Shown piece after piece: positions 8,283 to 19,190 of a stretch of 64,000 nucleotides of DNA (positions are counted from its first letter, which is position 1; each line of letters opens with the position of its first letter). The DNA comes from JACKBK01 sp963707275. Lineage in GTDB: Bacteria > Chloroflexota > Anaerolineae > JAAEKA01. The notes beneath the pieces are model-generated. The model made no database searches. It was not told the origin of the DNA and saw only the letters and a program-made list of their open reading frames with translations. Where the stretch lies: contig CAVPPH010000004.1 in assembly GCA_963707275.1 (NCBI GenBank), positions 186,001-250,000 on the forward strand. Reading direction: 5' to 3'. The translations under genes and the position numbers were made by a program.

Positions 8283-10091
8283 TTAGCTCTTGGCTGTTCT
8301 CAGGAGTAGTCGCCAGTATGTGGCGGCAGGTGGCGTATGATCGGTATAGTCACGCGATAGTTCTTTCCACCAGACTGGAAGGTGCTCCCGGACTGCGAGT
8401 TCGCCTTGTTTTGCCGCAACAGCGGCTGCATCGGTTTGGGGATCCAGAGACCAGTTTGCAGGTACAAGTACGGCTTCCGGTGGATTCTCCAACAATTCCT
8501 GCTCAGTAATCGCTGCCTCAGCTCCACTAGGTCCAAGCCCCGTGATAAACACGTCGAATGCTGTCGGATTTGAACGTCCAGAAAGCAAATACCACTGCGC
8601 ACCATAGTTGAGCGAGAAAATGTGAGCATCTGGAGCAAGATTGGCGTCAAGGTACCGGGCGACACTGGCTAGTTCTTCGTGGGACGATTGATTTACTCGT
8701 ATGGGGCCCAAGACCGTAGAAATCCAGGTGCGCGCTTCGTTCGCCTGGGGATTGGGAACCACTATTTGGCCGACCAGATTGGTTACTGATACGATCGCCA
8801 GGCCCGCCAGAAACGCCCCGCTGAGGCTTCGTTTCAGGTTCGGTGACGTGTGCGGAGCACTGTGGAGAAGCCACCACAGGAGCGCGAGCACGGGAGCGAC
8901 TGAATAACCGCTGATCAGTCCTGTCAATACGAAGCGCACATTCGACAAGCCGGCGAACGCCCAAAGTACCCACCAAATGGCAGGCGCAGACCATGTCCTA
9001 GCGAGCCATGCAAACAAGACCAATGCGGGAACAACTGGAACCCACGGCCAGGAGGCTGTTTCGAACAAACTAAACGGATAGAAGTCCACGCGATTTCCTT
9101 GCAGTAATGCTGGGACTGCTTCGAGCGCAGTTCGAAATCCTCCTGCCAGATATGACATTGAAACGTATAAGATTACCAGACCGGCAATGCTCGCCAGCGC
9201 CAGAAGCGGACGACGCCAGCGTGGACGAATGTGGCCGACAAAGAGTGCTGCAATCATGATCCAAATTGCATACCCCGCGAAAAAACGCCGTTTGTCGCCA
9301 ATGCGCGTACCCCAAAGCCAGTCGGAGTCGTTGGCCAGTTGGTCGTAGCCCGTGTACCCGCGCAACAAAGGTTTCCAGCCCGACAAGCCTGCCTGGGCTG
9401 CAAAGCTGACCCCAGCGAATCCAATGCAACAAATCGCAAAAATCCCCCATTGCTGGCGGCTGGCGCGTCCTAAGAATAGAGCGACCATACAGCTGCCAAT
9501 GGCGGTGATACCAAACTCAGGTTTTGAGAGTATTGCACCGCCTGCCGCAATCCCGGCAACGATTACCCATCTCGACTTATGCGTCGTGACCCACCTTGCG
9601 GCAGCATAGAGCGAAAGCAGGCTGGCCACACTTCCCCAGGTCACGGCGGGGCTGTACACGTAGTAGTGAATGCGGAACAAACCGCCCCAAACGTATGGAC
9701 CTACAAACGTTGCAAACGCAGTAACCAGCAGCGCGATTTCTGGGCGTATCAGGCGACGGATTGTCCCATAGGTCAATGCAACCGCCGCAATGGTCAGGGT
9801 GCCATTGATCAGCGACGCCCAACCCGCGTCTGGACCGAACCAGCGAAACAGAGCAGCCAGCGCATAGATCGGCGCCGGGCCATAGGCCCACGCCACGTCA
9901 CTGTAGAGTGTGTCGCCTAGGCTAACACGTCTGGCCACCTGAAAAAACCAGCTTTGGTCACCCGTAAATCCGGGGAAATAACGCCATCCAGCCACGACTG
10001 TGACCGCAACAACCAGCAGCAAGGCTGCCAAACCCACATACGTGAATCGCTCTGGATTCTGGAGATGTGCCGATTTGAGTTGTTTTTGCAT
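8283..10091 (-). CDS. GT39/PMT-like polytopic membrane protein (putative glycosyltransferase)
   Basis: 602-aa protein with a short basic N-terminus and roughly 11-13 hydrophobic segments, followed by a soluble C-terminal domain (last about 130 residues). The first extracytoplasmic loop has GDQSWFFQVARRVSLGDTL followed by YGPAPIYALAALF, the layout of GT-C glycosyltransferases of the PMT/ArnT type where an acidic residue follows the first helix. Donor and acceptor are unknown. Start chosen at the ATG at 10091, 17 nt after the tilS stop; upstream in-frame codons only reflect read-through of tilS. The locus is intact. Probably co-transcribed with tilS and the P450. Confidence 0.65.
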   Translation of the reverse strand: MQKQLKSAHLQNPERFTYVGLAALLLVVAVTVVAGWRYFPGFTGDQSWFFQVARRVSLGDTLYSDVAWAYGPAPIYALAALFRWFGPDAGWASLINGTLTIAAVALTYGTIRRLIRPEIALLVTAFATFVGPYVWGGLFRIHYYVYSPAVTWGSVASLLSLYAAARWVTTHKSRWVIVAGIAAGGAILSKPEFGITAIGSCMVALFLGRASRQQWGIFAICCIGFAGVSFAAQAGLSGWKPLLRGYTGYDQLANDSDWLWGTRIGDKRRFFAGYAIWIMIAALFVGHIRPRWRRPLLALASIAGLVILYVSMSYLAGGFRTALEAVPALLQGNRVDFYPFSLFETASWPWVPVVPALVLFAWLARTWSAPAIWWVLWAFAGLSNVRFVLTGLISGYSVAPVLALLWWLLHSAPHTSPNLKRSLSGAFLAGLAIVSVTNLVGQIVVPNPQANEARTWISTVLGPIRVNQSSHEELASVARYLDANLAPDAHIFSLNYGAQWYLLSGRSNPTAFDVFITGLGPSGAEAAITEQELLENPPEAVLVPANWSLDPQTDAAAVAAKQGELAVREHLPVWWKELSRDYTDHTPPAATYWRLLLRTAKS

Positions 10092-10108
10092 GTCGATATG
10101 CAGTGTCA

Positions 10109-11571
10109 CTAGTCGGGTGGTTGAAGGCGAATCGAGCGCGATTTGTCTTGAAGAAGGCATGACACGCGCGCGTTCGTCGATCCGCAGCCCGCAGACCCAG
10201 AGAATCTCATCGGCGTCATTGACCAGCAGTGGCCAGCGGTCGCGTGCCGCGGCTGGGAGTCCTGACATTGGTGAAAAACTCGGCCAGTAGCTTGCTGCTG
10301 CCGGCCATGCCCAGCGGCTGGAAGCGGTCGCCTGCGCGCCGCACACGCAACGCCGGGTCGGCGCCAAGCGCGTCTGCATCCAGAAATGCCAGCCACGGGT
10401 CGCTGTTGTCCAGCCAGCCAGCCGGCAGCTTTTCGGGTGACAGCAATCGCGTTTCCACCTGCCAGCCCGGCAGCGCGGCCGCCAGCGCGCTGGCGTCATG
10501 CAGGCGAACCCGCTCGACCAGCAACTGCGGCGCGCCTTCGACCGGTATCTCTACACCCGTCTCACCGACGGCGAAGTGGGTGTAGCCAAGCACTGCTTCA
10601 AGGCCGGCGGGCAGGGTCATCCTCGCCCCCGCGTTGCCGGAGCGCAGTGTCCAGACTGCCTGCTCGACGTGAACAAATCCGATGTTATGCAGGTCGCCGC
10701 GCAGTCGCTGGACCGCCCCGCGCAGCAGGCCTCGCTGCAAGGCCAGCGGCTGCGCGCGCCAAGTCGCCAGATCGAAGACGATTGCGTTCGATGCTGTCGT
10801 CTGCGCCAGCGCGTCGAAGGCGGTGACGGTTGTGGTGTGCAGCAGGTCGTAGTCCGCCGCGGCCACCGCTGCCGTTGCACCCAGGACGCGGCGGATCTGC
10901 GGATTGTAGCTCTCCAGCAGCGGCAGCAATTCGTGGCGCAACCGGTTGCGGAAGAAGGTTGTGTCTTCATTGGAACGGTCGAAGCGCGGCTTCAGGTCGT
11001 GCTCGTCACAATAGGCCAGGATGTCGGCGCGCGGCGCAAACAGCAGCGGACGGATCAGCGTCAGCGGCGCTTGCGAACTGGCATTGGACAGGAGCGGGCT
11101 GGCTGGCAACATGCCGCGCAGCCCGGCCAGCCCACTGCCGCGCAGGAAGTGCATCAACACCGTTTCAGCCTGGTCGTCGGCGTTGTGACCGACCGCCACT
11201 GCCGCTGCGCCCAGCTCGGCTGCCAGCCGGCTAAGGAAGCTGTAGCGTGCGTTGCGCGCCGCCTCTTCGGTCGAAATGCCCGGCTGCGCGGCCAGACTGG
11301 CTACGTCCGCCCGCGCGACGGTGACCGGCAGATCCCAGGCGCGGGCCGTGTCAGCCACGAATGCCGAGTCGTCGTCCGCGTCCGCGCCGCGCAGCCCGTG
11401 GTTCAGATGCGCTACGTGCAGCGCGATCCCCAGTTCGGGCGCAAGACGCTGAAGGGTGTGCAGCAGGCACAGCGAGTCCGGTCCACCTGACACGCCGACC
11501 ACGAGTGTATCGTCGGGCGACGTCAGACCGTAGCGATGGATGGTTTCACGAACCGATTGAATGATTGACAC
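10109..11571 (-). CDS. tilS: tRNA(Ile)-lysidine synthase (two frameshifts near 3' end)
   Basis: Cytoplasmic ATP-dependent enzyme that converts the wobble cytidine of tRNA-Ile(CAU) to lysidine. The PP-loop SGGPDS lies at residues 28-33, followed by HLNHGLRG and GHNADDQAETVLMHFLRGSGLAGLRGM, all diagnostic. The C-terminal TilS domains include RRAGDRFQPLGMAGSSKLLAEFF, then (other frame) DEILWVCGLRIDERARV. Repaired length is about 487 aa. Indels lie near 10260 and 10150; the natural stop is taken as 10109-10111. The GTG start at 11571 lies 6 nt after a TATAAT box, so the message may be leaderless. First gene of the tilS-GT39-P450 operon. Confidence 0.93.
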
Positions 11572-11577
11572 GGGTGC

Positions 11578-11583
11578 ATTATA
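11578..11583 (-). promoter_or_regulatory. -10 box of tilS placed for a leaderless transcript
   Basis: Perfect TATAAT on the minus strand, followed by six bases and then the GTG start of tilS at 11571. A normal transcription start 6-7 nt past the -10 would coincide with the start codon. No strong -35 was identified. Confidence 0.55.
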
Positions 11584-11631
11584 CCATAGCGCGCCGGGCG
11601 CGGCGCGGTGGCATCTGGCCGTAAACTGCGC

Positions 11632-11637
11632 TATAAT
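11632..11637 (+). promoter_or_regulatory. -10 box upstream of the UPF0173 hydrolase gene
   Basis: Perfect TATAAT 58 nt before the start codon; the -35 (TGGCAT-like at 17 nt) is weak. Confidence 0.4.
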
Positions 11638-11695
11638 GCCCGCGACTTGAGTGAACCGTACCCGACCCGCCTGGCACTTTCAAGGAGGCGCTGCC

Positions 11696-12310
11696 ATGTA
11701 TGACAAGCTTCACTGGCTCGGCCACGACAGCTTCCGAATCGACGCTGACAAGACGATCTACATCGACCCGTGGAAGCTGGCGAAGGACAGCCCGCCGGCC
11801 GATCTGATCCTGATCACCCATGAACACCACGACCACTTCTCCAAAGAAGACATCGAGAAGATCCGCCGGCGTGATACGCAGATTATCGCGACGCCGACGG
11901 TGGCGCAGGGGCTGAATGGCGCGGTGCGCGAGGTCACGGCGGGCGATCACGTCGAGCTGGAAGGTGTGACCATCGACGTGCTGCCGGCCTATAACATCGA
12001 GAAACGCTTTCATCCGCGCGCAGCCGGCCACGTCGGCTACGTGGTCACAGTGGACGATCTGCGCATCTACCACGCCGGCGACACCGACGCGATCCCTGAG
12101 ATGCAAGGCCTGGCGCCCGACATTGCTTTGCTGCCTGTCAGCGGCACCTACGTGATGACGCCGGACGAGGCGATGGAGGCGATCCGTTTGCTGCAACCGA
12201 AGCTGGTCGTGCCGATGCATTACGGCGACATCGTTGGCACGCTGGCCGACGCCGAGCGGCTGCGCTCGATGTCAGAGGTGCCGGTGGTGATCCTGCCGGC
12301 GGAGCGGTAG
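11696..12310 (+). CDS. UPF0173-type metal-dependent hydrolase (metallo-beta-lactamase fold)
   Basis: 204-aa protein with the MBL zinc motif THEHHDHFSKEDI (about residues 39-51), a later HVGYVV histidine, and HAGDTD (about residues 125-130). A final VPMHYG supplies the last histidine. This is the compact UPF0173/YtkL-like family, whose physiological substrate is not established. Start at 11696 is supported by AAGGAGG 9-10 nt upstream; an in-frame ATG at 11651 has none. The gene is intact, divergent from tilS, and followed by a palindromic repeat. Confidence 0.85.
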   Translation: MYDKLHWLGHDSFRIDADKTIYIDPWKLAKDSPPADLILITHEHHDHFSKEDIEKIRRRDTQIIATPTVAQGLNGAVREVTAGDHVELEGVTIDVLPAYNIEKRFHPRAAGHVGYVVTVDDLRIYHAGDTDAIPEMQGLAPDIALLPVSGTYVMTPDEAMEAIRLLQPKLVVPMHYGDIVGTLADAERLRSMSEVPVVILPAER

Positions 12311-12313
12311 CAG

Positions 12314-12386
12314 TTTCCAACCTCCGGGAGGTGGCCGAGATTCTTTCACTTGAACCAAGTGTCGCCGGCTACCTCCCGGAGGTTTC
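12314..12386. repeat. Palindromic intergenic repeat built on ACCTCCGGGAGGT
   Basis: Two inverted arms of about 20 bp, AACCTCCGGGAGGTGGCCGA on the left (12319-12338) and its near complement on the right (12364-12385). They enclose a smaller hairpin CACTTG-AAC-CAAGTG. Each arm is itself nearly palindromic. It may also terminate the UPF0173 transcript, but there is no T tract. Confidence 0.7.
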
Positions 12387-12460
12387 CGTGTGTTGATTCG
12401 GTCGAACGCGGCGGCTGGCAGTATAATGCAACGCGTCACAAGAAAACGAGCACATCCTTC

Positions 12461-13753
12461 ATGACCCCGGAAATCATTACTTCTAAACGCATTCTTGGCT
12501 TTTTTGCCCACCCCGACGACGAGCTTTCGACCGGCGGGACGCTGGCGCGTTATGCCGCGAGCGGCGCTCAGGTGACGCTGGTCTGTGCGACGCGCGGCGA
12601 GGCGGCCACGATCTACTCGCCGCCAGAGTATGGCGCAACGCGGGAGAATCTGGGCGAGGTGCGCACGGACGAACTGGAGTGCTGCTGCGACACGTTGGGT
12701 ATCAGCGACCTGCGCTGGCTGGACTGGCCCGATGGCGGCGTGGCCGGCGTTGACCGGGACGAGGCGGTCGCGACGGTGGTGGCGATTCTCCGCGCGGTGC
12801 GACCCCAGGTGATGCTCTCACATCCTGCCCACGGTGGCTATCCGCACCCCGACCACATCGCGGTGCATGAGATCGCGCTGTCGGCCTGGTCTGCCGCGGC
12901 TGAGCCGGGCTATCGTCCTGATCTGGGGCCTGCCGTCGAGGTCGCGAAGCTCTACGCGCGTGCCATTCCGCAGAGCTTTTTCGAGTCCAGCCCGGCCTTT
13001 GCTGATTTTCGTGTTTCGTTGAACGGCGAGCAACTGCGCTTCTTCAGCACGCCGGATGACGAGATCACCGCGGTGATGGATGTCGCTGCCTGGTCGCAGC
13101 AGCGCGCGGCCGGCTGGGAGTGTCACAAGAGCCAGCACAATCCGAACGGCATGTTCAGCCAGGTGTCCGACGAGGTGCAGCGCGCCTTTGTCAGCCGCGA
13201 GTACCTGCAACTGCTGGCTCATCGCTTGCCGGTTGCGCCACAGCGGGAGACCGACCTGTTTGCCGGGCTGGAGAGCGAAGCTGAGCAGGCAGACGTTCCG
13301 GTCGATACTGACGACCTGGCGGCGCGGCTGATGGCTGGCCTGCGCGCCCGCCGCGGCTACCTGAGCATTTACCAACACTACATGCGGCACCGTCCGAAGC
13401 CGGAATTCGTGGACCTCTTGCAACTGCTGGTGGATGATACCCAGGACGCCACCGCGCAGCTCAGCAGCGCGCTGCGCCGGCTGGATCGCAGCCCGTTGCA
13501 GGCCGGCGCGCACGAGAAGCTGCTAGGCCAGGGGCTGAGCCGGCACGGCACGCTCAGCAAACTGAACTTCATGATCGTCGGCATGGAAAAGTCGCTCCAA
13601 TGGTATGCCAGCCAACTCGCGCAGGGCGACCCGCCTGACGTGCATACAATCTGGCAGAATCTCAGCGCCGCAGAAAGCGAGCACCTCAAGCTTACCAAGG
13701 CGCTGCTGGCCGCCATGGAACGTTCCGGAGGCGCTGGCCGCGACGAGGATTAG
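12461..13753 (+). CDS. PIG-L/LmbE-type deacetylase with a fused C-terminal four-helix (ferritin-like) domain
   Basis: 430 aa, well above the 220-290 aa of ordinary PIG-L proteins. Residues 10-280 are the Zn-dependent N-acetylglucosaminyl deacetylase fold, with AHPDDE at 16-21 and HPDH at 129-132, the two metal/catalytic motifs. Residues about 305-425 form a separate helical domain (IYQHYMRHRPKPEFVDLLQ, then an ESEHLKLTKALLAAM helix) that looks like a ferritin-like or DUF2383-type bundle. Substrates of the family are GlcNAc-containing small molecules or glycolipids. ATG at 12461 chosen because the homologous region starts immediately after it; a TATAAT lies about 35 nt upstream. The function of the extra domain is unknown. 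Confidence 0.8.
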   Translation: MTPEIITSKRILGFFAHPDDELSTGGTLARYAASGAQVTLVCATRGEAATIYSPPEYGATRENLGEVRTDELECCCDTLGISDLRWLDWPDGGVAGVDRDEAVATVVAILRAVRPQVMLSHPAHGGYPHPDHIAVHEIALSAWSAAAEPGYRPDLGPAVEVAKLYARAIPQSFFESSPAFADFRVSLNGEQLRFFSTPDDEITAVMDVAAWSQQRAAGWECHKSQHNPNGMFSQVSDEVQRAFVSREYLQLLAHRLPVAPQRETDLFAGLESEAEQADVPVDTDDLAARLMAGLRARRGYLSIYQHYMRHRPKPEFVDLLQLLVDDTQDATAQLSSALRRLDRSPLQAGAHEKLLGQGLSRHGTLSKLNFMIVGMEKSLQWYASQLAQGDPPDVHTIWQNLSAAESEHLKLTKALLAAMERSGGAGRDED

Positions 13754-13865
13754 TTTCTCTCATCGAAATCCTTGGTGTGACGCGTTACGCTGTACGCAAT
13801 AGCTCCCAATTTCACCAAATCCATAGAACCCCTTTTACAAAATGCAAGGAGGCATAGAAACATCA

Positions 13866-14723
13866 ATGGAGATTACCACCGTTGGCATCCTCGGCTGCGG
13901 CCAGATGGGTTCCGGCATTGCCGAGGTCGCCGCAAAAGCCGGATTTGAGGTCATGATCTGCGAGGTTGATGACCGGATCATGACAAGTGGTTTGACCAAA
14001 ATAGACAAGTCACTGGCCAAAGCTGTCGATAAGGGCAAGCTGGCTGAGGCTGACATGACCGCTGTGCTATCCCGCATTTCAGGCACGGTCAACACCGAGG
14101 ATCTGGCGGACTGTGACATTGTCATCGAGGCGGTTTTTGAAGATCTGGACGTCAAGCGCGCAGTCTTTGCCGAACTGGATCGAGTTGTCAAACCGGAAGC
14201 GATCCTGGCAACCAACACCTCGTCCATTTCCATCGCTGCGATCGCGACGGCGACTCAGCGCGGCGACAAGGTCATCGGCATGCACTTCTTCAATCCGGTG
14301 CCGGTGATGGCGCTGGTGGAGTACGTGCCCAGCATCCTCACGTCACAGGAGACCATCGACGCCGTCAGCGCGCTGGGTGAGAAGCTGGGCAAGACCGGCG
14401 TACTGGCCAAGGACACGCCCGGCTTTATCGTCAACCGCCTGTTGGTCGCCTACCTGCTGGACGCCATCCGCGTCTACGAACAGGGGCTGGCCAGCCGCGA
14501 GGATATTGATAACGCCATGAAGCTGGGTGCGGCCCATCCCATGGGACCACTGACCCTGTCTGACTTCATCGGTCTGGACGTAATCAAGCAGGTCGCTCAG
14601 GTCTTCTTCGAGGAGTACGGCGAGCCGCGCTACAGTTCGCCGCCGTTGCTGACCCGCATGGTGTCGGCCGGCCTGCTGGGCCGCAAGAGCGGCCGCGGTT
14701 TCTACGACTACAGCAAGCGGTAG
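13866..14723 (+). CDS. hbd: 3-hydroxybutyryl-CoA (3-hydroxyacyl-CoA) dehydrogenase
   Basis: 285-aa NAD(P)-dependent dehydrogenase of fatty-acid and butanoate metabolism; it interconverts 3-hydroxyacyl-CoA and 3-oxoacyl-CoA. The Rossmann motif GILGCGQMGSG begins at residue 7. The catalytic His lies in MHFFNPVPVM, the Glu in ALVEYVP, and the C-terminal domain includes DTPGFIVNRLL and AAHPMGPLTLSDFIGLD. Intact and of usual length. ATG at 13866 is preceded by AAGGAGG 14 nt upstream, slightly long spacing; an upstream in-frame ATG at 13842 overlaps that site and is unlikely. It stands alone between repeats, so its pathway partner is not visible here. Confidence 0.93.
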   Translation: MEITTVGILGCGQMGSGIAEVAAKAGFEVMICEVDDRIMTSGLTKIDKSLAKAVDKGKLAEADMTAVLSRISGTVNTEDLADCDIVIEAVFEDLDVKRAVFAELDRVVKPEAILATNTSSISIAAIATATQRGDKVIGMHFFNPVPVMALVEYVPSILTSQETIDAVSALGEKLGKTGVLAKDTPGFIVNRLLVAYLLDAIRVYEQGLASREDIDNAMKLGAAHPMGPLTLSDFIGLDVIKQVAQVFFEEYGEPRYSSPPLLTRMVSAGLLGRKSGRGFYDYSKR

Positions 14724-14738
14724 CAGAGTACCTGTTCC

Positions 14739-14762
14739 GGCCGGTCTCCTGACCGTGCCGGC
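14739..14762. repeat. Half copy of the 4870-4926 repeat family
   Basis: GGCCGGTCTCCTGACCGTGC and the following four bases match the right arm of the palindrome at 4903-4926 with one gap and one mismatch. No complementary arm is present here. Confidence 0.55.
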
Positions 14763-14786
14763 GCCCGGCACTTGGATCGTGTTATT

Positions 14787-14809
14787 GAGGGCCGGCTTGG
14801 CCGGCCCTC
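14787..14809. terminator. GC-rich hairpin downstream of hbd
   Basis: GAGGGCCGGC / GCCGGCCCTC with a short loop; no T run, so either a weak terminator or a repeat arm. Confidence 0.4.
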
Positions 14810-14820
14810 TGGATTCCCTC

Positions 14821-15207
14821 ATGCAAGAGACCACTGAACAAGCCGTGTTGCAGGCGTTGCGGGACGTGATCGAGCCGGATTTCGGCGAGAGCATCGTCGA
14901 TCTGGGGCTGGTGCGGCCGTGCGCGTCAGAATCGCCGGACATCACGCAAATCGACATAACACTGACGACGCAATACAGTCCGCACGCGGAGGCGCTAGCG
15001 ACGGCGGTTCGTCGTGCTGCCAGCCATGCTGGTCTGCCGGGCGCCGAAGTGCAGCTGGTATTCGAGCCAGCCTGGACGCCTTACCAGATGGCTGAGCCGC
15101 TGCGCGCGCTGCTGGGCCTGCCGGACAGCGAGCCGCAACCGCCGGCTCAGGTCTTGGAGAGTGCGTCGTGGCGCAGTCGCCTGCGCCGCCGATTGGCTGG
15201 TTCATGA
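14821..15207 (+). CDS. DUF59/MIP18-family metal-sulfur cluster assembly-like protein
   Basis: 128-aa protein whose first 85 residues are a DUF59 domain (LRDVIEPDFGESIVDLGLVR) as in SufT, PaaD and MIP18, which help assemble or transfer Fe-S clusters. The C-terminal 35 residues are an Arg/Pro-rich extension. No conserved cysteine is seen in the usual position, so a direct cluster-binding role is uncertain. Start at 14821, the first ATG before the conserved domain; upstream in-frame codons run into the repeat. Its stop overlaps the start of the phosphodiesterase gene (ATGA, 15204-15207), so the two are translationally coupled. Confidence 0.7.
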   Translation: MQETTEQAVLQALRDVIEPDFGESIVDLGLVRPCASESPDITQIDITLTTQYSPHAEALATAVRRAASHAGLPGAEVQLVFEPAWTPYQMAEPLRALLGLPDSEPQPPAQVLESASWRSRLRRRLAGS

Positions 15208-15938
15208 CACCACCGCTGAACATCGGCCACCGCGGCGCGCGCGATCTGGCGCCGGAGAACACCCTGGCCGGCCTGCTGGCTGGCGTCCAGGCCGGCGCTG
15301 ACGGCGTCGAATTCGACGTACAGCGCACCAAGGACGGTCACCTGGTGCTGTTCCACGACGACAACCTGGCGCGCATCACCGGCGTGCGCGGGTTGGTGGT
15401 CAAGAATACGCTGGCGCAACTGCGTGAGCTCAACGCCGGCGGCTATTTCGGCCCCCAGTTCGCCGGTGAGATGATCCCGACGCTGGACGAGGCCATCGAG
15501 ACCCTGCCCTCCGGCTGTTTCCTCAACATCGAGGCCAAGCGCAAGAAACTGCTGAGCGACGGCTTGGAAGCGGGCATTGCTGAAGCGGTACGCCGCCACA
15601 ACCTTTACGAGCGGGTGATCGTTTCGTCGTTCAACCCGACGGCGCTCTGGCGTGTGGGGCGCAAGGATCGACGCATCCCGCTGGGCCTGCTCTACGAGAT
15701 CGGGATGCCGTTTCTGTTGGACACGGGCTGGCCGCGTACATTTTTGCGCCTGGCTGCGCTTCATCCCTCGTGGGGCATGGTGACCCCGGAACTGGTGCAG
15801 GAAGCGCACGCGTGCGGCCAACGGGTCTACACCTGGACGGTCAACGAGCCAGAAGACATGCAGCTCATGATCGACGCCGGGGTGGACGGCATCATCACCG
15901 ATCGGCCGGATCTTCTGGCTGCGCTGCTGGAATCGTAG
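15204..15938 (+). CDS. Glycerophosphodiester phosphodiesterase
   Basis: 244-aa GDPD-fold enzyme hydrolysing glycerophosphodiesters to glycerol-3-phosphate and an alcohol in phospholipid turnover. Catalytic motifs are complete: NIGHRGARDLAPENT near the N-terminus, EFDVQRTKDGHLVLFHD (Glu, Asp and His), and IEAKRK in place of the common ExK. The end VDGIITDRPDLL is typical. No signal peptide, so a cytoplasmic form. ATG at 15204 overlaps the stop of the DUF59 gene; an upstream GTG at 15168 would add 12 residues. Intact. Confidence 0.9.
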   Translation: MTPPLNIGHRGARDLAPENTLAGLLAGVQAGADGVEFDVQRTKDGHLVLFHDDNLARITGVRGLVVKNTLAQLRELNAGGYFGPQFAGEMIPTLDEAIETLPSGCFLNIEAKRKKLLSDGLEAGIAEAVRRHNLYERVIVSSFNPTALWRVGRKDRRIPLGLLYEIGMPFLLDTGWPRTFLRLAALHPSWGMVTPELVQEAHACGQRVYTWTVNEPEDMQLMIDAGVDGIITDRPDLLAALLES

Positions 15939-16013
15939 GGGCGGGGAAGCCCCGCTCTCGCGTGGATGGAGCTGTGCGGTGGTGACGACGGGCTGGGAGA
16001 CCTCGCCCCTACG
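15934..16013. repeat. Inverted repeat CGTAGGGGCG ... CGCCCCTACG
   Basis: Ten-base arms at 15934-15943 and 16004-16013, overlapping the stop codon of the phosphodiesterase gene. The left arm also begins a short GCGGGGAAGCCCCGC hairpin (15941-15955) that may end transcription. Confidence 0.5.
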
Positions 16014-16039
16014 TGGCGACTTGTTTTGAGTGCATCCGA

Positions 16040-16068
16040 TTGACTTTCGCTGGGTGTGGGGATACAAT
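16040..16068 (+). promoter_or_regulatory. Sigma70-type promoter of the 73-aa protein and probably polA
   Basis: TTGACT (16040-16045), 17 nt, TACAAT (16063-16068). Confidence 0.75.
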
Positions 16069-16125
16069 AGCTGCTGCTTGTTCCGCAGAACACAGCCCAT
16101 TCTGGCTTGACATTAGGAGGATGCC

Positions 16126-16347
16126 GTGGCTGGCAGCAAAAAGAAACAAACGCTTGAATATGACTGGGATCCGCAGAAGACAGTCATCGTTCGCAACAAA
16201 TCTGCGCACAACATACTGCTCGACCTGCCGACCGGCTACTTTCGTCTCGACGCGGGCCGCAGCTTCGGCATGACGCGCGACATCGCCGACCTGCCGCAGG
16301 TGAAGGATCTGGTGGCCGCGGGTCAGGTTGAGATCAGTAATCGGTAA
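16126..16347 (+). CDS. 73-aa conserved-looking small protein of unknown function
   Basis: Small soluble protein with a Lys-rich start (MAGSKKKQTLEYDWD), then a beta-rich stretch VIVRNKSAHNILLDLPTG and YFRLDAGRSFGMTRDI. It ends with a short helix VKDLVAAGQVEI. No family is recognised. It has its own near-consensus promoter and a perfect AGGAGG 5 nt before the GTG start at 16126, so it is a well-expressed real gene rather than a chance frame. It precedes polA by 22 nt and is likely in the same transcript. Possible roles (nucleic-acid or structural accessory) cannot be chosen from sequence. Confidence 0.75.
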   Translation: MAGSKKKQTLEYDWDPQKTVIVRNKSAHNILLDLPTGYFRLDAGRSFGMTRDIADLPQVKDLVAAGQVEISNR

Positions 16348-16365
16348 ACGGTAAGCAGTAAACAG
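16334..16365. repeat. CGGTAAACAGT-type degenerate short repeats before polA
   Basis: Tandem variants of CAGTAATCGGTAAACGGTAA, overlapping the end of the 73-aa gene. A longer array of the same units lies at 58631-58694 before yggS. Confidence 0.5.
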
Positions 16366-16369
16366 CTCC

Positions 16370-19179
<2,810 letters not shown>

Positions 19180-19190
19180 GAGAAACTAAG

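Noticed and set aside
8283..10499. A 738-residue TilS-tail/glycosyltransferase fusion
   Set aside because: The first 136 codons are the end of tilS read through after two indels; the ATG at 10091 is the natural start of the membrane protein.
10498..11490. A 330-codon plus-strand frame opposite tilS
   Set aside because: Shadow frame of a diagnostic tilS gene; no motif, ribosome-binding site or promoter.
15147..16100. A 317-codon minus-strand frame opposite the glycerophosphodiesterase
   Set aside because: Antisense shadow; it spans a gene end, a repeat and a consensus promoter on the other strand.
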